A stretch of DNA of 64,000 bases from positions 2,250,332 through 2,314,331 of the forward strand of contig CM077150.1 of the NCBI GenBank assembly GCA_039583875.1, read 5' to 3'. Shown here piece by piece: positions 35,469 to 47,019 of this stretch (position 1 is its first letter; each line of letters opens with the position of its first letter). Source of the DNA: Platanthera guangdongensis (lineage: Eukaryota; Streptophyta; Magnoliopsida; Asparagales; Orchidaceae). Below the pieces are notes generated by a model that was not told where the DNA came from, did no database searches, and worked only from the letters and a program-made list of their open reading frames with translations. The position numbers were made by a program, and so were the translations under genes.

Positions 35469-36110
35469 TGGGGTGTTACAAGGCACACATGGGGAGAAAG
35501 GAAGAAAGTTTGAAGAAAGAATGGAGAAACTAAGCAAGACCCTGAGAGGATCCCGCTGCTCAGGATCCCATTAGCTGGCATGTTTGGAAGGCACACTCGG
35601 CCCCGGGTAGACCCACTGTCAGGCTCTCACTAGCTGGCAGGGTCGTAGGCTCGCATGGGGGGTAAGGGAATACCTCGAGTGGTGATTCCACTACGCAAAC
35701 TCTACTAGCTGGCAGGGCTGGAAGGCACGCTCGTCCCCGGGTAGACTCGATGTCTAGACTCTCATTAGTTGGGCAGGGCAGTAGGCACACCTGGAGGGAA
35801 AGGAAGGGAGTTTGAAGAAAGAATGAATAAACTAAGCAAGACCCCTAGAGGATCCCGCTGCTCAGGATCTCATTAGCTAGCAAGTCTGGAAGGCGCACTC
35901 GGCCCCAGGTAGACCCGTTGTCAGGCTCTCACTAGCTGGCAGGGCCGTAGGCTCGCCTGGGGGTAAGGAAAGACCTTGAGTGTTGATTCCACTATGCAGA
36001 CTCTCCTAGCTGGCAGGGCTGGAAGACACGCTCGGCCCCGGGTAGACTCGCTATCCAGGCTCTCATTAGCTGGGCAAGGCAGTAGGCACGCCTGGGGGGG
36101 AAGGATAGCT
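35469..36110. repeat. Tandem repeat, about 300-bp units with 75-bp sub-repeats
   Basis: Two units start with GAAGAAAGAATG at about 35513 and 35815. Each contains four variants of a sub-unit built on TAGCTGGCAGGGC, GTAGGCTCGC and CCCCGGGTAGAC. No coding signal. Confidence 0.82.
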
Positions 36111-36539
36111 GTGTTGAAGAAGGGATGCATGCTGATTTAGCTAGAGAAGAAGTCTTATAGACTTTTTGTTGAGTCAAATATTTCAAACTCTTAATCAATC
36201 TTGTAGGATCTCACTGAGATCTGAGTTGTAGGCTTATCTTATAAATGATGAGTGTAGGACTGTGAGTAGTCTGAGTGTAGGAGTGTGAAGCACTCTTATG
36301 TGTAGGGTCCTAGGAAGGATCTAAGGTAGGGCTTGTGCCTGAGGTAGGATCTTTGTGAAGATCTGAGATAGGAGATTAGCTGGGTCTCTGAGTTGTAGGA
36401 GTTGGAAGACTCTAAGTTGTAGGCCAGTTCAGCATGAGGTATGTAAAACCCCCCTCCCGGAACACAAGACACGACCGAGGAGAGTTTTTTAAATGTCACG
36501 GGGAAATTGAACATGTTATAGCCCAACATTTGCATCCTT
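36111..36539. other. Short-motif repeat DNA, no gene
   Basis: Many copies of TAGGATCT, GAGTGTAGG and similar words, reminiscent of copia LTR interiors. Family not determined. Confidence 0.35.
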
Positions 36540-38290
36540 GTTTTGTTATAGTGATAAAATAATTGTTTTAAATATCACCGGCATCTACAAAGTCATCAAT
36601 TTCATCATTTTCATTTACTTCATTCAAAACTCTTTTTTGTCTGGATTGATTTTTTTTCTCAATAGTTATAGCCGCAACATCAGTTTTTTGTATTGAAAGC
36701 ATAGGGTTATCATTATCTACATCATTATCAAGCATTGATCCTAACACAACATTTGTGTCATACAACTGAATTTCATCCTCAGTGACTTCTTCAGTTCCTT
36801 TGGTTGGAATGTCATAAAAGTGACGTGGAACTGTATTTATGATCACTCGCCAATCTTGACTTTTATTATCAGGCACGTAATACACTTGTTCAACCTGACA
36901 GGCTAGAACATAAGGTTCAATGCTTCTCAAATTATGTTTTATATTAACAGAAATAAGTCCATTGTTTTCCTTCTTGTATCCTCTACCTTCATTGTATGTA
37001 TCTCACCATTCACATTTAAATAAAACAATTTTTTGCCCAACACCATATTCAAATTGAAGAATATCTTTTAGAACTCCGAAATATTCCCTGCCACTTGATC
37101 GATCATCTCCTTTAACAAAAACACCACTATTTTGAGTTTTGCGTCTGATTTCACGTTCATAAGTATGAAATCTAAAACCATTAATAATATAACCAGAATA
37201 ATGTGTTGCCCCTTTTCTCGGACCACAGGCTAACTGCAAAAATTCTTTGCTAACTCTTGAATCTCCCTCGTAATATGATTTGGATATTTGTTGAAAAAAC
37301 AATGTAATCAAAATCATGGAGAGTAAAAACAAGTTGATACTTTAAAAATTAGATCTTACTTACCTGTGACTCATATCATCTAACAAACGTTTTCTCATGT
37401 CTTCTTCCAATATTTTTAGAGTCTGCATTGTGAAGCTCCAGACAATGTTGTATGTTAATTAAATGTCTTATGAATTAGTTAAATAAGATAAAAATAATAC
37501 AACTATGGAGAGTAAGAATGTGAATCTTACTCTACAAATGGTTCTACTTCTGGATAATTTCTTAGTATGTAGAGTTGAGTCTGATGTCAATCTTCATATC
37601 TGAGATCTTTTTCTATTCCTTTACCTAATGGCCTCCCAATTTTTTGAAAAATAAACAATCTTGAATCTTGCTCAAAATCTCCTTCATCATTTCTTTCTGG
37701 CCGATTAAGCTTTGTCTCAACTTTATTTATATATCGAGAACAAAATGTCAAACACTCGTGTACTAGGTATCCTTTTACCATTGAACCTTCTAGACGTGCT
37801 TTGTTTCACACAAAAGATTTGAGTGTATGTAAATATCTGTTGAATTCAATTATTTTAAAAGATATAATATGCTAAAGTAAAAAAAAAATTAATAGACATA
37901 CCTTTCAATTGGATACATCCATCGATATTGTACAAGACCAACAACTCTTGCTTCTTGTGCAAGATGAATTGGTAAGTGCATCATGATTATGAAAAATGAA
38001 GGAGGAAATATTCTCTCGAGTTTGCAAAGCGTGATAGTAATATTTTCTCAAGTTTATCTAACACCTCAATACTGAGTACTTTCGAGCACAACTCCTTAAA
38101 AAGACACTTCGTTCAACCAGAGGGTCATAAACCTCTTTGCGAACAATGCCATGAAAAGCAGGAGCAAGTTAATCCAATATGAAAACGTGACAATCATGAG
38201 CTTTCATTCGTGAAATTTTACCATCTTTAGCATTTACACACCTCTTTATATTTGAAAAATACCCACCCGGAACTTTTAAATTCTCCAAGA
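36540..38290 (-). pseudogene. CACTA (En/Spm) TNP2-type transposase, C-terminal part
   Basis: Minus-strand blocks in different frames follow the order of plant TNP2-associated DUF4218/DUF4216 proteins. A decayed block near 38020-37920 has MHLPIHL-like and QYRWMYPIE-like sequence. Then come VHECLTFCSRYI and VETKLNRPERN (37781-37587). SKEFLQLACGPRKGATHYSG with GYIINGFRFHTYEREI and QNSGVFVKG follow (37332-37003), then YVLACQVEQVYYVPDNKSQD with DWRVIINTVPRHFYD and an acidic tail (36930-36568). The N-terminal transposase core is missing. Stops and frame changes make it non-functional. Confidence 0.8.
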
Positions 38291-39519
38291 AATTGCAGAT
38301 GCGGGATTAGGGTAGAGGAAGTTACGGGATAATCTGTTGTTCATGTGTTAGTGGAAGTTAAAGAGTTAGTGGTATGGATGTTAGTGTGAATTGAGTGTTG
38401 GTGAAATTGTTCTGCAGTAAAATTGATTGGTCGGGCCGACGGACAATGTATCATATATTGTCTTATCTAAACTAAAATAACTTTAAAATGATAGTGTAAG
38501 ATTAGTAAATGTGTCTTTTTTAAACACATTATTGTAGATTATACATTCGGCGACAATGTGTTTCGAGCCCTTAACTTCATCCTCGTCTACAAGCAGCTTC
38601 TTCATCCACCTCCTCATCGTCCCGCCCCGTCAAATTCCATTTATATAACAACAATATTTCTATAGAAGCTAAGATCTCTCCTGTCAGACTCATTTGTTGG
38701 GAAAAATGAGTTCAAAAACAACATAGAAAAACACAGAATACAACGCAGGAATTTAACTTGGAAAAGCCCAAGTCCGGGAAAAAACCACAAGCACCCGCGC
38801 CACAAAAATCCACTATAAAGAACTTTCAAAGAAATTTCGTCGCGTGTCCAGTACATCCAATGCAGTCAAGCTCCATCTCTAACATCGTCATGGTCAACTA
38901 AAATCAGATGTCAAAAGATTGACGGAAGAAGCGATCGGATGCTTGATAAAACTCAAGATCTATAACTTTGGATTTTTATTTTGTTCTATGAAAAAGATTT
39001 TAGGGATACAAATAGTATCTTAGAGTACACTTATAATTCCAGGATTTACAAATAGCCACGAGCTACAAATAGCCAAAAATTATTTACGAATATCAACACC
39101 CTTGAAATATTAAATAAGTGGGAAAAATAATAAGTGAGGAAAATAAAAACCTATTATGTTTTTGTAAGTATAAATAATTAAGAATAATTATGATGAAATA
39201 TCATTTTTTCGGGGTCACTCAAAGCTGGTGGCGTGCAGAGAAACGACTCGTGCAGATGCACCCAACACGTCGATGTATCCTTCGTCGGCAGGTCGTTGGA
39301 GTTGTTCGGTAGTAACCTAAATTGTGAGAAAGTTAAAGCTTTCTGCTTGCGAAAATGGAAGTCAAACTGTCTAGTACTCATATATTTTTAGTTATAGACT
39401 TGCTAACTTTCTTATAAATTAGGATAGATATATATTATGTCTCTAAGTATTTTGGTTACTAATTAAATTGTTTTGTAACAAAAAAATTTATCATTAAATA
39501 TGAGTTATGGTGAAAATTT
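38291..39519. other. CACTA interior without coding; LTR-like piece
   Basis: 38697-38780 (TTGTTGGGAAAAATGAG and GGAATTTAACTTGGAAAA) resembles the start of copia LTRs. ACTCAT occurs at 38687-38692 and again near 39375, but the inner ends do not fit TG...CA. Nothing coding. Confidence 0.35.
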
Positions 39520-39818
39520 TATGTATCTCGCTAAAAAAACATGCATTTAGTGATGAAATATATTTTATCACAAAATCTCTGTCAATGAGTATGTACATTT
39601 AGTGACCGAATTTTAATTTTGTCACTATAGCCATGTCTTTAGTGACTGAACTTTAATTTTGTCACTAAAGACGTCTCTTTAATGACCGATATTATTTCCA
39701 TCACTGAAGATGTATCTTTAATGACTGAAGTTATTTTTGTCACTATAATCACGTATTTAGTGATGAAATATATTCCGTCACTAAAATTTGGTCACTAAAA
39801 CCTCATTTTCTTATAGTG
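39520..39818 (-). mobile_element. CACTA element terminus with subterminal repeats
   Basis: The right edge on the plus strand ends TTTTCTTATAGTG at 39818, the complement of CACTATAAGAAAA, the classic CACTA terminus. Inward, at least eight copies of TTTAGTGAC/GTCACTAAA-type words in both orientations form the subterminal array. The minus-strand transposase remnant fits this as the 5' end. No matching left terminus was found. Confidence 0.82.
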
Positions 39819-40423
39819 AGGCAAGAACCTCCAGGGAGGGCTAGGGAAAAGTCAAACGGTCGCAGCGCGCGAGAAGTGTTGAGCAAGGCGTATGAGTCAG
39901 ACATTCGTAAAGTATCAAAGAGAACATGCAAAAAAACAGACGGGAAGGACACAGATATAAAGGGGTTCTCGCTGGGCGAGAATCCCCAAAGAGTAATGAT
40001 AAAAAATAATAATACTAATAATAATAATTGTCTGTTGCCGAGAGGGGCAGGTGGTACAAAGGAGAAGGGTAGGCTGAGGAGATGGGTAAAGAAGAGGTTA
40101 GCCCTGCATGCTCAGTACGACACCCACCGCCAACGACCTAGTTCTCGCCTGCCAGACCTCGGAGGGACTCGAGGGTCGAAGAAGGCCGTCAGGGTGGTCA
40201 GCCCTTGGTTGGCCAGGCGGAGCTGATCTCGAATTTGTGCGACGTGTATTCTGGGGGAGGTTTCAGCGGAAAGCGTGTCCTGGGATTCCGCCCCGCCAAG
40301 GAGGTAGGCGCAGTCCCGCTCGACGATCACCAGCCGCCGCTCCATCGTCTTGTGGATTCTCTTCACCGCTGCAGAGTTAGCCCGTTACTGCCGCGCGAGC
40401 TTCGACAGGACTCCCGCAATCCT

Positions 40424-41411
40424 CTACCTTCGCGCCTTGCCGCTTCCGGAGGCCTCGAGAAAGTCCTCCATCTCGCCGGCGGAGGGGAGGAGCGAGTCTT
40501 CCCCGTCTTCTTCTTCTTCTTCTTCTTCATCTCCTCCCCCTTCCGCTTCTTGCTCCTTTGGCTTTGGAGGACAGATTTTGGTCAGAATGGGAGGGGAGCG
40601 AAAGAAAAATTGGGAGGCTCTCGCATACCTGAAGAGTGATGGATACCCTCCCCCGATAGTTGGCGAGAAGGGTCGGGCTGGCCCTCCGAGCTTTTTCCAA
40701 AAAGCAGAAGGAGCGGCTTGCCCTGGCCCGGACTAAATGTCCAGCGCTCCAGGGTCTCATTCTCTTCCAGGGGGAACAGACGCCCTCTCTCGCCGGGGGC
40801 TGGGATCCCGACGTGGAAGCGGATGGCTCGGTGACAACCCTTCCGGCAGGGATGGCGAGATCGGGTGCTAGATCGGTGCGATCAGCCAGGGCATTGGGCG
40901 GGGCAGCCCCCGAGACCAGCAGTGCGGCCCCCGAAACAGACGACAGATCCTCATTGTGAAGGCGGGTCGCCTCTGTGTCCGCCAAAAGAAAGTCGGCGAC
41001 ATCTCTTGGCACCGTCCCCTGCGAGAAGAGTGGTACTTCAGTACGCAACCACGTTCAAGCTCTTTAACATTTCGCGCTTACAGGAAGAGCGAAAGACGAG
41101 AAAGGTACCTCCGACAGAGAAGAATGGATCTCGTCACAGTTAGGAGTTGGGGTAGGTGAGGCTCGGTTCTCCTTCAACAAGTCTCGCCTGACTGACTTGG
41201 CCTTCTTCTTCTTCTTTGGGCGGGAACTCTCGCCGGCTGGCTTCTCGCCAGCTGACTTCTCTCTCACTACCTTCTTGTCGGCGGGCCTCTTGCCCATCAG
41301 CCAAGGGGCAACCTTGGCGCAGTTGGCGCGAGCCCGCGCCTGGGCTGCGGCGAGGCGGGCCTGAAGCTCCTCCGAGAGCAGCTTTTTAATGTTTTTGGCA
41401 TGCATTTTCAT
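40424..41411 (-). CDS. Antisense three-exon gene of fragment II, about 285 residues, function unknown
   Basis: Exons are 41411-41082, 41018-40629 and 40561-40424. Introns of 63 and 67 bp have GTAAGC...TCGCAG and GTATGC...CCAAAG borders. All exons are phase 0 (330, 390 and 138 nt), and no stop occurs before TAG 40426-40424. Exon 1 has a helical start (NIKKLLSEELQARLAAAQAR) and a nuclear-localisation-like run RPKKKKKAKSVRR. Exon 2 starts GTVPRDVADFLLADTEAT. Exon 3 is an acidic tail (GGGDEEEEEEEDGEDSL). The start resembles the pseudogene at 3434 (AKKLLQDSL). An acidic C-terminus also ends the 53.6-kb antisense gene. The short introns are near the lower limit for plants, so the model is good but unproven. 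Confidence 0.55.
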
Positions 41412-41478
41412 GGCCCAGCAGAGGCTCAAGCAGAGAGTAATGACGACAGAGATGACCTGAGAGACAAACTCAGCGGTG

Positions 41479-41486
41479 TATTTATA
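41479..41486 (-). promoter_or_regulatory. TATA box of the fragment II antisense gene
   Basis: Minus-strand TATAAATACACC lies 68 bp upstream of ATG 41411 and between the gene and the 3' LTR, the same place as in fragment I. Confidence 0.55.
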
Positions 41487-41602
41487 GGACGTAGGTGGGG
41501 TCTGCAGAAAGATTCTCTGCCAGGTCAGCATGTACCCATCGAATATTTGGGGTTGGACGTGTCTTTCTAAGCATAAGGCTAGCTCGCAGAGAACGAGGAT
41601 TA

Positions 41603-42464
41603 TGTACAACCTCATATTCGCTGGGAGGGACCAAGATCCCCAAGGACCCGGATTGGGCCAACTTTGGGCTTACAAACGGATCAAGTAAGAGAGCGGGCGG
41701 GAGAGCTCTCGCCGTGAGTAGGCGAAAAAGCACTCGTCTAGGGGGTCAAGAAGTGACAGTTCGTCGAGCTCAATTTGTCAAGCTGTAAACGTAATTCGTC
41801 GAACGCAGATTTTTGGTTTAGGCCGTGACAGAACCAGGGCGGGCGGGAAGGCTCCCGCCCTGGGCAGGAATAGGGCTCACGCCTTTGGATGGCGGAAGCC
41901 CATCGGCCCTCGGCGTTGAGTGATGCCTCTCCACTCAACGCCCCTTCAGTCTTTTGGTTCCCGCCCGGGAAAGACGGGAAGGCTTGCGCTCGGGGCAAGC
42001 CGGGTTCCCGCAAAGCTCAGCTGAAAGAGCTTCCGCCAGGCGGGACCCAGACCTGAAATTACCTAAATACCTCTGATCTGCATTTAGCTACTCAGAACAG
42101 CGGAGTTTGGCTATTGACATACCAGCCCAGGGGCATTTTAGTAATTTAGGGCAGCAAAAGTACGTTTTTTGCATACCATATATTGAAAATCTATAAATTG
42201 ACCCACATGATACCTCAGAAGGCAGATTTTCATCATACTCTCATTTTGCCTTCTAGAGCTTTCTGAGATACTCCTAGCCCATCAATTGACTTTGGAGGGG
42301 AAGCGCTCAGAGAACTTTCGGGTTAGTGGAGGGACCTCCCAGCTGAGGCTTAGGGTCAGTTTCTAGTTCTTTATGACTAGTCTTGGGTCGAGGTTTGTGA
42401 GAAATAGGTGTCGGCTATACCACAAGGTCCGAACTTTCATTGAGTCCAGTTTTTGGCTTCAACA
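41603..42464 (+). mobile_element. 3' LTR of fragment II (862 bp)
   Basis: TGTACAACCTC to GGCTTCAACA. The stretch 41820-42055 is rich in hairpins (GGCGGGCGGGAAGGC, GGCGGGACC) and may be a small insertion that accounts for the extra length over fragment I. Confidence 0.65.
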
Positions 42465-43030
42465 GATTTCAATATTGGACATTACAAGAAAAATCTTGAT
42501 TAACAAAGAGCTAAATTTTTTGCTAATTTTATTTAACAACTAATTGAGAAATAAAAAAAAATCTACATAATATGAGCCCGGCTGGAGGCGGTGGCGGCGA
42601 TGGCCGGAGGAGGCGCCGACGGCCGCCATCGTGTGAGTGCTCGTGCGCACGGGCTGCCACCCTCCAAGTACCACCTACTGGCTGCCGTGTGCCGGCTGTC
42701 GCGCGGGCAGTGCTTGCACGAGCGAGGCACACTCAGATCTTGAGCGCGTGCGTGCTGCATCAGCGCGCACGTGAGGCATGCACGGCGCTTACGTGCACAC
42801 TTGCACATGGCTCTTGCGTGCTCGTTTTATGTGCGCTTGGCCCCGTCGTTCTACTCTTGGGAAGAGCCCGACTTGATGTGCGCAACTCGTTGGATTGGGT
42901 TGGCTCCCTTTCAAATCCTTAGTTGAAATCTTCTAACCTTTCTAATCCTCTTTAGTAGATGTGATTTTTCTTGCAGTCAAAATCAACAAAAGAAAGTGAA
43001 CTAATTATTCCATTAATGGGGTTTCATAAT
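42465..43030. other. No gene recognised
   Basis: GC-rich at 42570-42900 with overlapping low-complexity frames on both strands, then AT-rich. Confidence 0.35.
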
Positions 43031-43038
43031 ATTATAGA

Positions 43039-43541
43039 CAGTGGCGGAACTAGTTTTTGAAGTCGCACGGGCACAATCTAAGTACTGTCAATTAGGGGGG
43101 TTCGGGGGGCAGCGCCCCCAAAAATTTTTTTTTTGCAGGCGGGTGACCCTCCTAACTCCTAAGCAAACTAAAATAGAAAACCGGGGAACAAGAGTAATTA
43201 CCAATGGTGTGTTCCCGCAATAAAAGACGATTGGAGCTCCAAATCAACCCTTCACGATGGATTCCAGCAATATAATGGTGTGTAGCTAACATTAAAATGC
43301 TCGAAGATTAGCACAATGGTGCGTTCAAATCAACTTTTCATAGAAATCTGGACTGAAATCAGTCCAGATTTCAGTCCAAATTTCAAGAAGAAGAAGAAGA
43401 ACCTCCTATCCAGGGCTAGTTCGGCCCAAAACCGGTCGGGCACGTGCCCGAAGAAGAAGAAGAACCTCCTATCCAGGGCTAGTTCCGCCCAAAACCGGTC
43501 GGGCACGTGCCCTACCGTGCCCAGGGCTAGTTCCGCCCATG
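43039..43541. mobile_element. Non-autonomous Tip100-type hAT element, 503 bp
   Basis: The left end CAGTGGCGGAACTAG and the complement of the right end CATGGGCGGAACTAG match the CAGTGGCGGAGCCAG termini of plant Tip100 relatives. A perfect 8-bp duplication ATTATAGA flanks it (43031-43038 and 43542-43549). Inside, a 63-bp unit (AAGAAGAAGAAGAACCTCCT to GGGCACGTGCCC) is tandemly duplicated at 43384-43512. Confidence 0.93.
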
Positions 43542-43735
43542 ATTATAGATATATATAATTGATATTATTTGTAGTTGCATGTCATAATTCTTGTGTTCAT
43601 ATATAATTAGTCATGCTTCTATCAGTTCTATGGGCTCTAGAGATCGTCCCATTTGATTTTTTTTTAATAATTTGCATTAAATACTATTAATTGTGTTGCT
43701 AGCCGTTAATTATATTAGAATTTTTATATGGTGTT

Positions 43736-44568
43736 TGATGGGAATGAAGTCCCATTTATATATTTAAGGGTGCAATTAGCCACTCCCCCATGATCACCCT
43801 CATAAGGGAAAATCATGGGTTTGACCGGTCAACTCGCTTCGCATGATCTGCTCCACAATAGGAGAATCATTGGGGGGGGGGGGGGGCACCCTTTCAATAA
43901 CTACCGCAGCGGGTAACCACCCGCTAACCACCAAGTTAGTGAGAGGGGGTATGTCATCATTAAAATAAATAATCACATAAATTATGAAATTAATGTTTAT
44001 GTAGGTGGTTACGGTGTGCGGATAACCGCGTAACCACCGTAACCACCTCCTGAAGGTCATAAAAAGAGCCCCATACCTCTTCATTTATCACATTTTGCTC
44101 CCCAAGTCTTCTTTCTCAGGCCGGAGCTCTGTCGCACTCCTCCCTCGGGTCATCTTCAAGTCGCCTACGAGTCAGAGGAACGCCCAAGTCCCCAAGTGCG
44201 CAAAGAAGGGAAGAAGTCGACTATCACCAACACTCAAGCACACTGGCCACCAAGCAGCATCCAACACTCCTTCAGCGCAACCTGTTGCCCGCTGCGAGTC
44301 AGGAATTCTCTCTCACCACCAAGTTGTAACGAGGAGCGACCTGTCGCCCTCGATTCTCCAAGCATATTGTAACCGCAAGCTGATAGTGGACATTGACCGA
44401 CACAGATCCGGTCACGTGATTTTTTACCCAGTTGAGGAGTTTTTCCACGTTAAAACATTTTGTGTCAACTCTCTATTTTCACTGACTGTGTGCGTGCTTC
44501 ACGATCCCGAGAGCTAAGATGGTCCAATTTATTCCGGTAGGACCAAAACGCCGAATTAGTCCGCAACT
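43736..44568 (+). mobile_element. Solo LTR of the Tat-B family, 833 bp
   Basis: It starts TGATGGGAATGAAGTCCC and ends TTAGTCCGCAACT, homologous in reverse to the LTRs at 45798 and 57090. The shared block includes ACCGGTCACGTGATTTTTTAC-like sequence and TGTGTCAACTCTCT. Perfect GTGTT duplications at 43731-43735 and 44569-44573 show a complete insertion reduced to one LTR by recombination. The terminal CA has become CT. Confidence 0.88.
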
Positions 44569-44573
44569 GTGTT

Positions 44574-45792
44574 ACTCCTGCAATCTTTTGTTTGTAGTTG
44601 TCAGTATATATATATGTTAAAAAAATAATATAACTTGTAGTCTTACACTTTATTTTGTGCCAATTTTGTTTTAGCCTGAACGAGTGCAGTATGAATGTAT
44701 GATTAGTTTTTTTTTAATAAATATTTATATAAAGCAAGAATACTTTGAATTCTAAATAAAGTCTGATAAGGTTATAATTTGTATAATAAAATAAAATAAT
44801 ACATCATTGAACATTCATTTGGACAGTAGCCGGAGTTTGAAAACATGGCCGCAACCCCAAGCGTTTGGGGAGGGGGGGGGGGGGGGGGGGGGGGGGGATG
44901 ATGACTTTTCAAAAAGCTATAAATGATTAAAAGGTGTAATTTTCTTAAGCGATTGTTAATTTGTCATGGACAAGTCAATTTTTATATGTGAAAATTAACT
45001 TTACAGTCAAAATCGAAAAAAATCAAATTATTATCAAATCAACAGAAAATCTTTCTATTTTTTTAGCAAAATATAAAGTAATAGTTTAATATCAATATTA
45101 TAAAATTTAACGTATTATAAAACATTCAAATTAATTGTATAAATTCTATTTTAATTATGTGTGCAATTTTTCGATGTTCTTTTTCTTCGCTTGAGAAATA
45201 CAAAAAGAAATAATGAAAATGAGAAATACGAAAAATAAGGTTTAAACCTGCAGCTTGCTTCAGATTAAATGAGTTGAAGATGAGTGAGTCCGGCACAAAT
45301 AAATTTCGAGGTCCCGCAGTGATCAGAAGCGAGGATGTGTGATAGGTGTCATCACGTATGGCTTGTGGTCGGCGTCGGCGGCGGAGAAGCGAGAGGCGTC
45401 GACGGCGGCGGTGGTGTCATCACATATAGCTCGCTTCTATAGACGTCATGGGGAAATTGTTTGCCCCTATCGGTTTTATCAGTTATTTAAAATAAATTTG
45501 CTCGTAATAATTACTTTTTTTTTAAAAAAAAACAATATGATCAGGGTTTGACGACATTAAACTCGTGATTCTTCCGTTTCACACAGCGGAAAGGAGCGCG
45601 CAAAAACATGAGATCCTCATGTTTTCACAATCTCAAAGAAAACATGCGGCCCTCATGTTTTCTCAAATCCACGTATTACATACAACATCAGTCTCATTGG
45701 TTGGTGCTGAGCGCTACAGGTGGCCGACAGTTGGCGTAGCTCATGAACTCTGTTTGCTAATAACCGCAGTTCTAGCTCTTGTAGGTGCCGTC
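44574..45792. other. No gene; 26-G homopolymer
   Basis: AT-rich DNA with a run of 26 G at 44872-44897 and a GGCGTCGGCGGCGG stretch at 45370-45412. Nothing coding. Confidence 0.45.
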
Positions 45793-45797
45793 GGAAT

Positions 45798-46719
45798 TGT
45801 TGCGGACTAACTCGATGTTCCGGTCGGGCCGGATTTGTTCGGACCGCCTTAGCTCACGAGGCGGTCGAGCGCGCACACAGTCAATGAAAGCATAAAGTTG
45901 ACACAAGATGTGATGACGTGAGAAAACCCCTTAAACGGGTAAAAAACCACGTGACCGGGTCTGTGCCGGTCAAAGTCCACTAGATTTCGGTGTTTACAGT
46001 GTGTTGGAGAATCGCGGCGACAGGCCGCTCCCGTTACAGCTTGGGGGGAGAGAGAGAGACTACGACTCCCGGCGGGCAACAGGCTGCGCCGCGGGAGTAG
46101 CTTGGACGTTGGAACGCGTGGGATGGTCTCGGTGCTCTGGCTATTCTAGTTGCGTTCACTTGCTGGCCGTGATCGTCTTCCTCCTTTGGCTCTTGCAGGG
46201 ACTTGGACGTTTTCCTGCTGGCTACGCGGTCGTGGAGCGCTGGTGGCCGTGGGCGGCCGCTGGTGGTTCATGACGACTCGAGGCCGACGCCGGGAGAGGA
46301 GACAGGAGAGCTCTCCCTTGAAGAAGAAGAAAGCTCCGGGCATCAAAATGTGAAGAATGAAGAGCCCCTGGGGTCCTTTTATAGCCTCCAGGGGAGGATC
46401 ATGGTGGGCCCCACCACTAAAGTGGTGGGTTAGTGGGTGATTACCCTCTTGATCGGACGACGAGGAGAGCCTCCTCTCGATCGGACGGTGGGGAGGTCGT
46501 CCACGGCGACGGGCCGCCACGACGGCAAACGACGGAGGTGGCCGGGCGGCAGCGGCCCGACGGCGGGAGGCGGCGGGCCGACCGGCCGGCGGGCGGCCGG
46601 CGGCCGGCCGACGGCGGTGGTCGGTGGCGTGCGCCCGGCGGCGGTGGCGGCGGCCGGCGCCGGCGGCGGTTTTCCCGGCCGGCGACGGTTTCCCCCATGG
46701 GGTGAGTGGCGGGCCCCAC
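45798..46719 (-). mobile_element. 3' LTR of Tat-B, first segment
   Basis: Plus strand starts TGTTGCGGACTAACTCG and aligns with 57090 onward. Minus-strand TATAAAAGGACCCC lies at plus coordinates 46377-46383. The segment stops at CCCAC (46715-46719), the target duplicated by the nested insertion; the LTR resumes after 51176 and ends GGAACCCATCA at 51301. Confidence 0.9.
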
Positions 46720-47019
46720 TGTCACAACCCGCATTTCCTCAACGAGTACATCATATCAGAGCAAGAGGAACTACGTGTTATGATGCCACGTCGTACAGGG
46801 GATAACTGCACACGCTCAGGCAACTCTTGACGCTTACTTTATAAGTTGAAATTCAACAGTGAAATGTAAGAAAACTTTTGGATTGCATGGCCGTATCCCT
46901 CGGCCCTAGGTATCAAAAACTGTTTTTTTTTGGTACGCGGCGGAAATACTTTGTGTATTTATGATGAGCTCCTATATGCAGTCTAGAGTGATACTACTAT
47001 AAGAACTCCTCTTTGTTTA
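46720..47019 (-). mobile_element. Truncated 3' LTR of nested element
   Basis: 300 bp nearly identical to 48509-48807, then a switch to gag sequence right after CCTCTTTGTTTAC. The 30 bp starting TTTGTGTATTTATGATGAGC occur both inside the LTR piece and again immediately after the junction. Confidence 0.88.

Larger units (their letters stand above)
39822..42464 (+). mobile_element. Tat-like retrotransposon 3' portion (fragment II)
   Basis: Same plan as fragment I: an antisense gene (40424-41411) with its own TATA box, a polypurine tract (41588-41602, AGAGAACGAGGATTA) and a 3' LTR with identical termini. It abuts the CACTA terminus on its left, so the rest of the element was lost or separated there. 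Confidence 0.65.

Noticed and set aside
38687..39380. Possible LTR flanked by ACTCAT
   Set aside because: The inner right end does not finish in CA and no promoter or second LTR supports it; the flank match may be chance.
46433..46805. Gly/Arg-rich frames in the Tat-B LTR
   Set aside because: They lie in LTR non-coding DNA of GGCGGC-rich composition, and one runs across the nested-insertion boundary.
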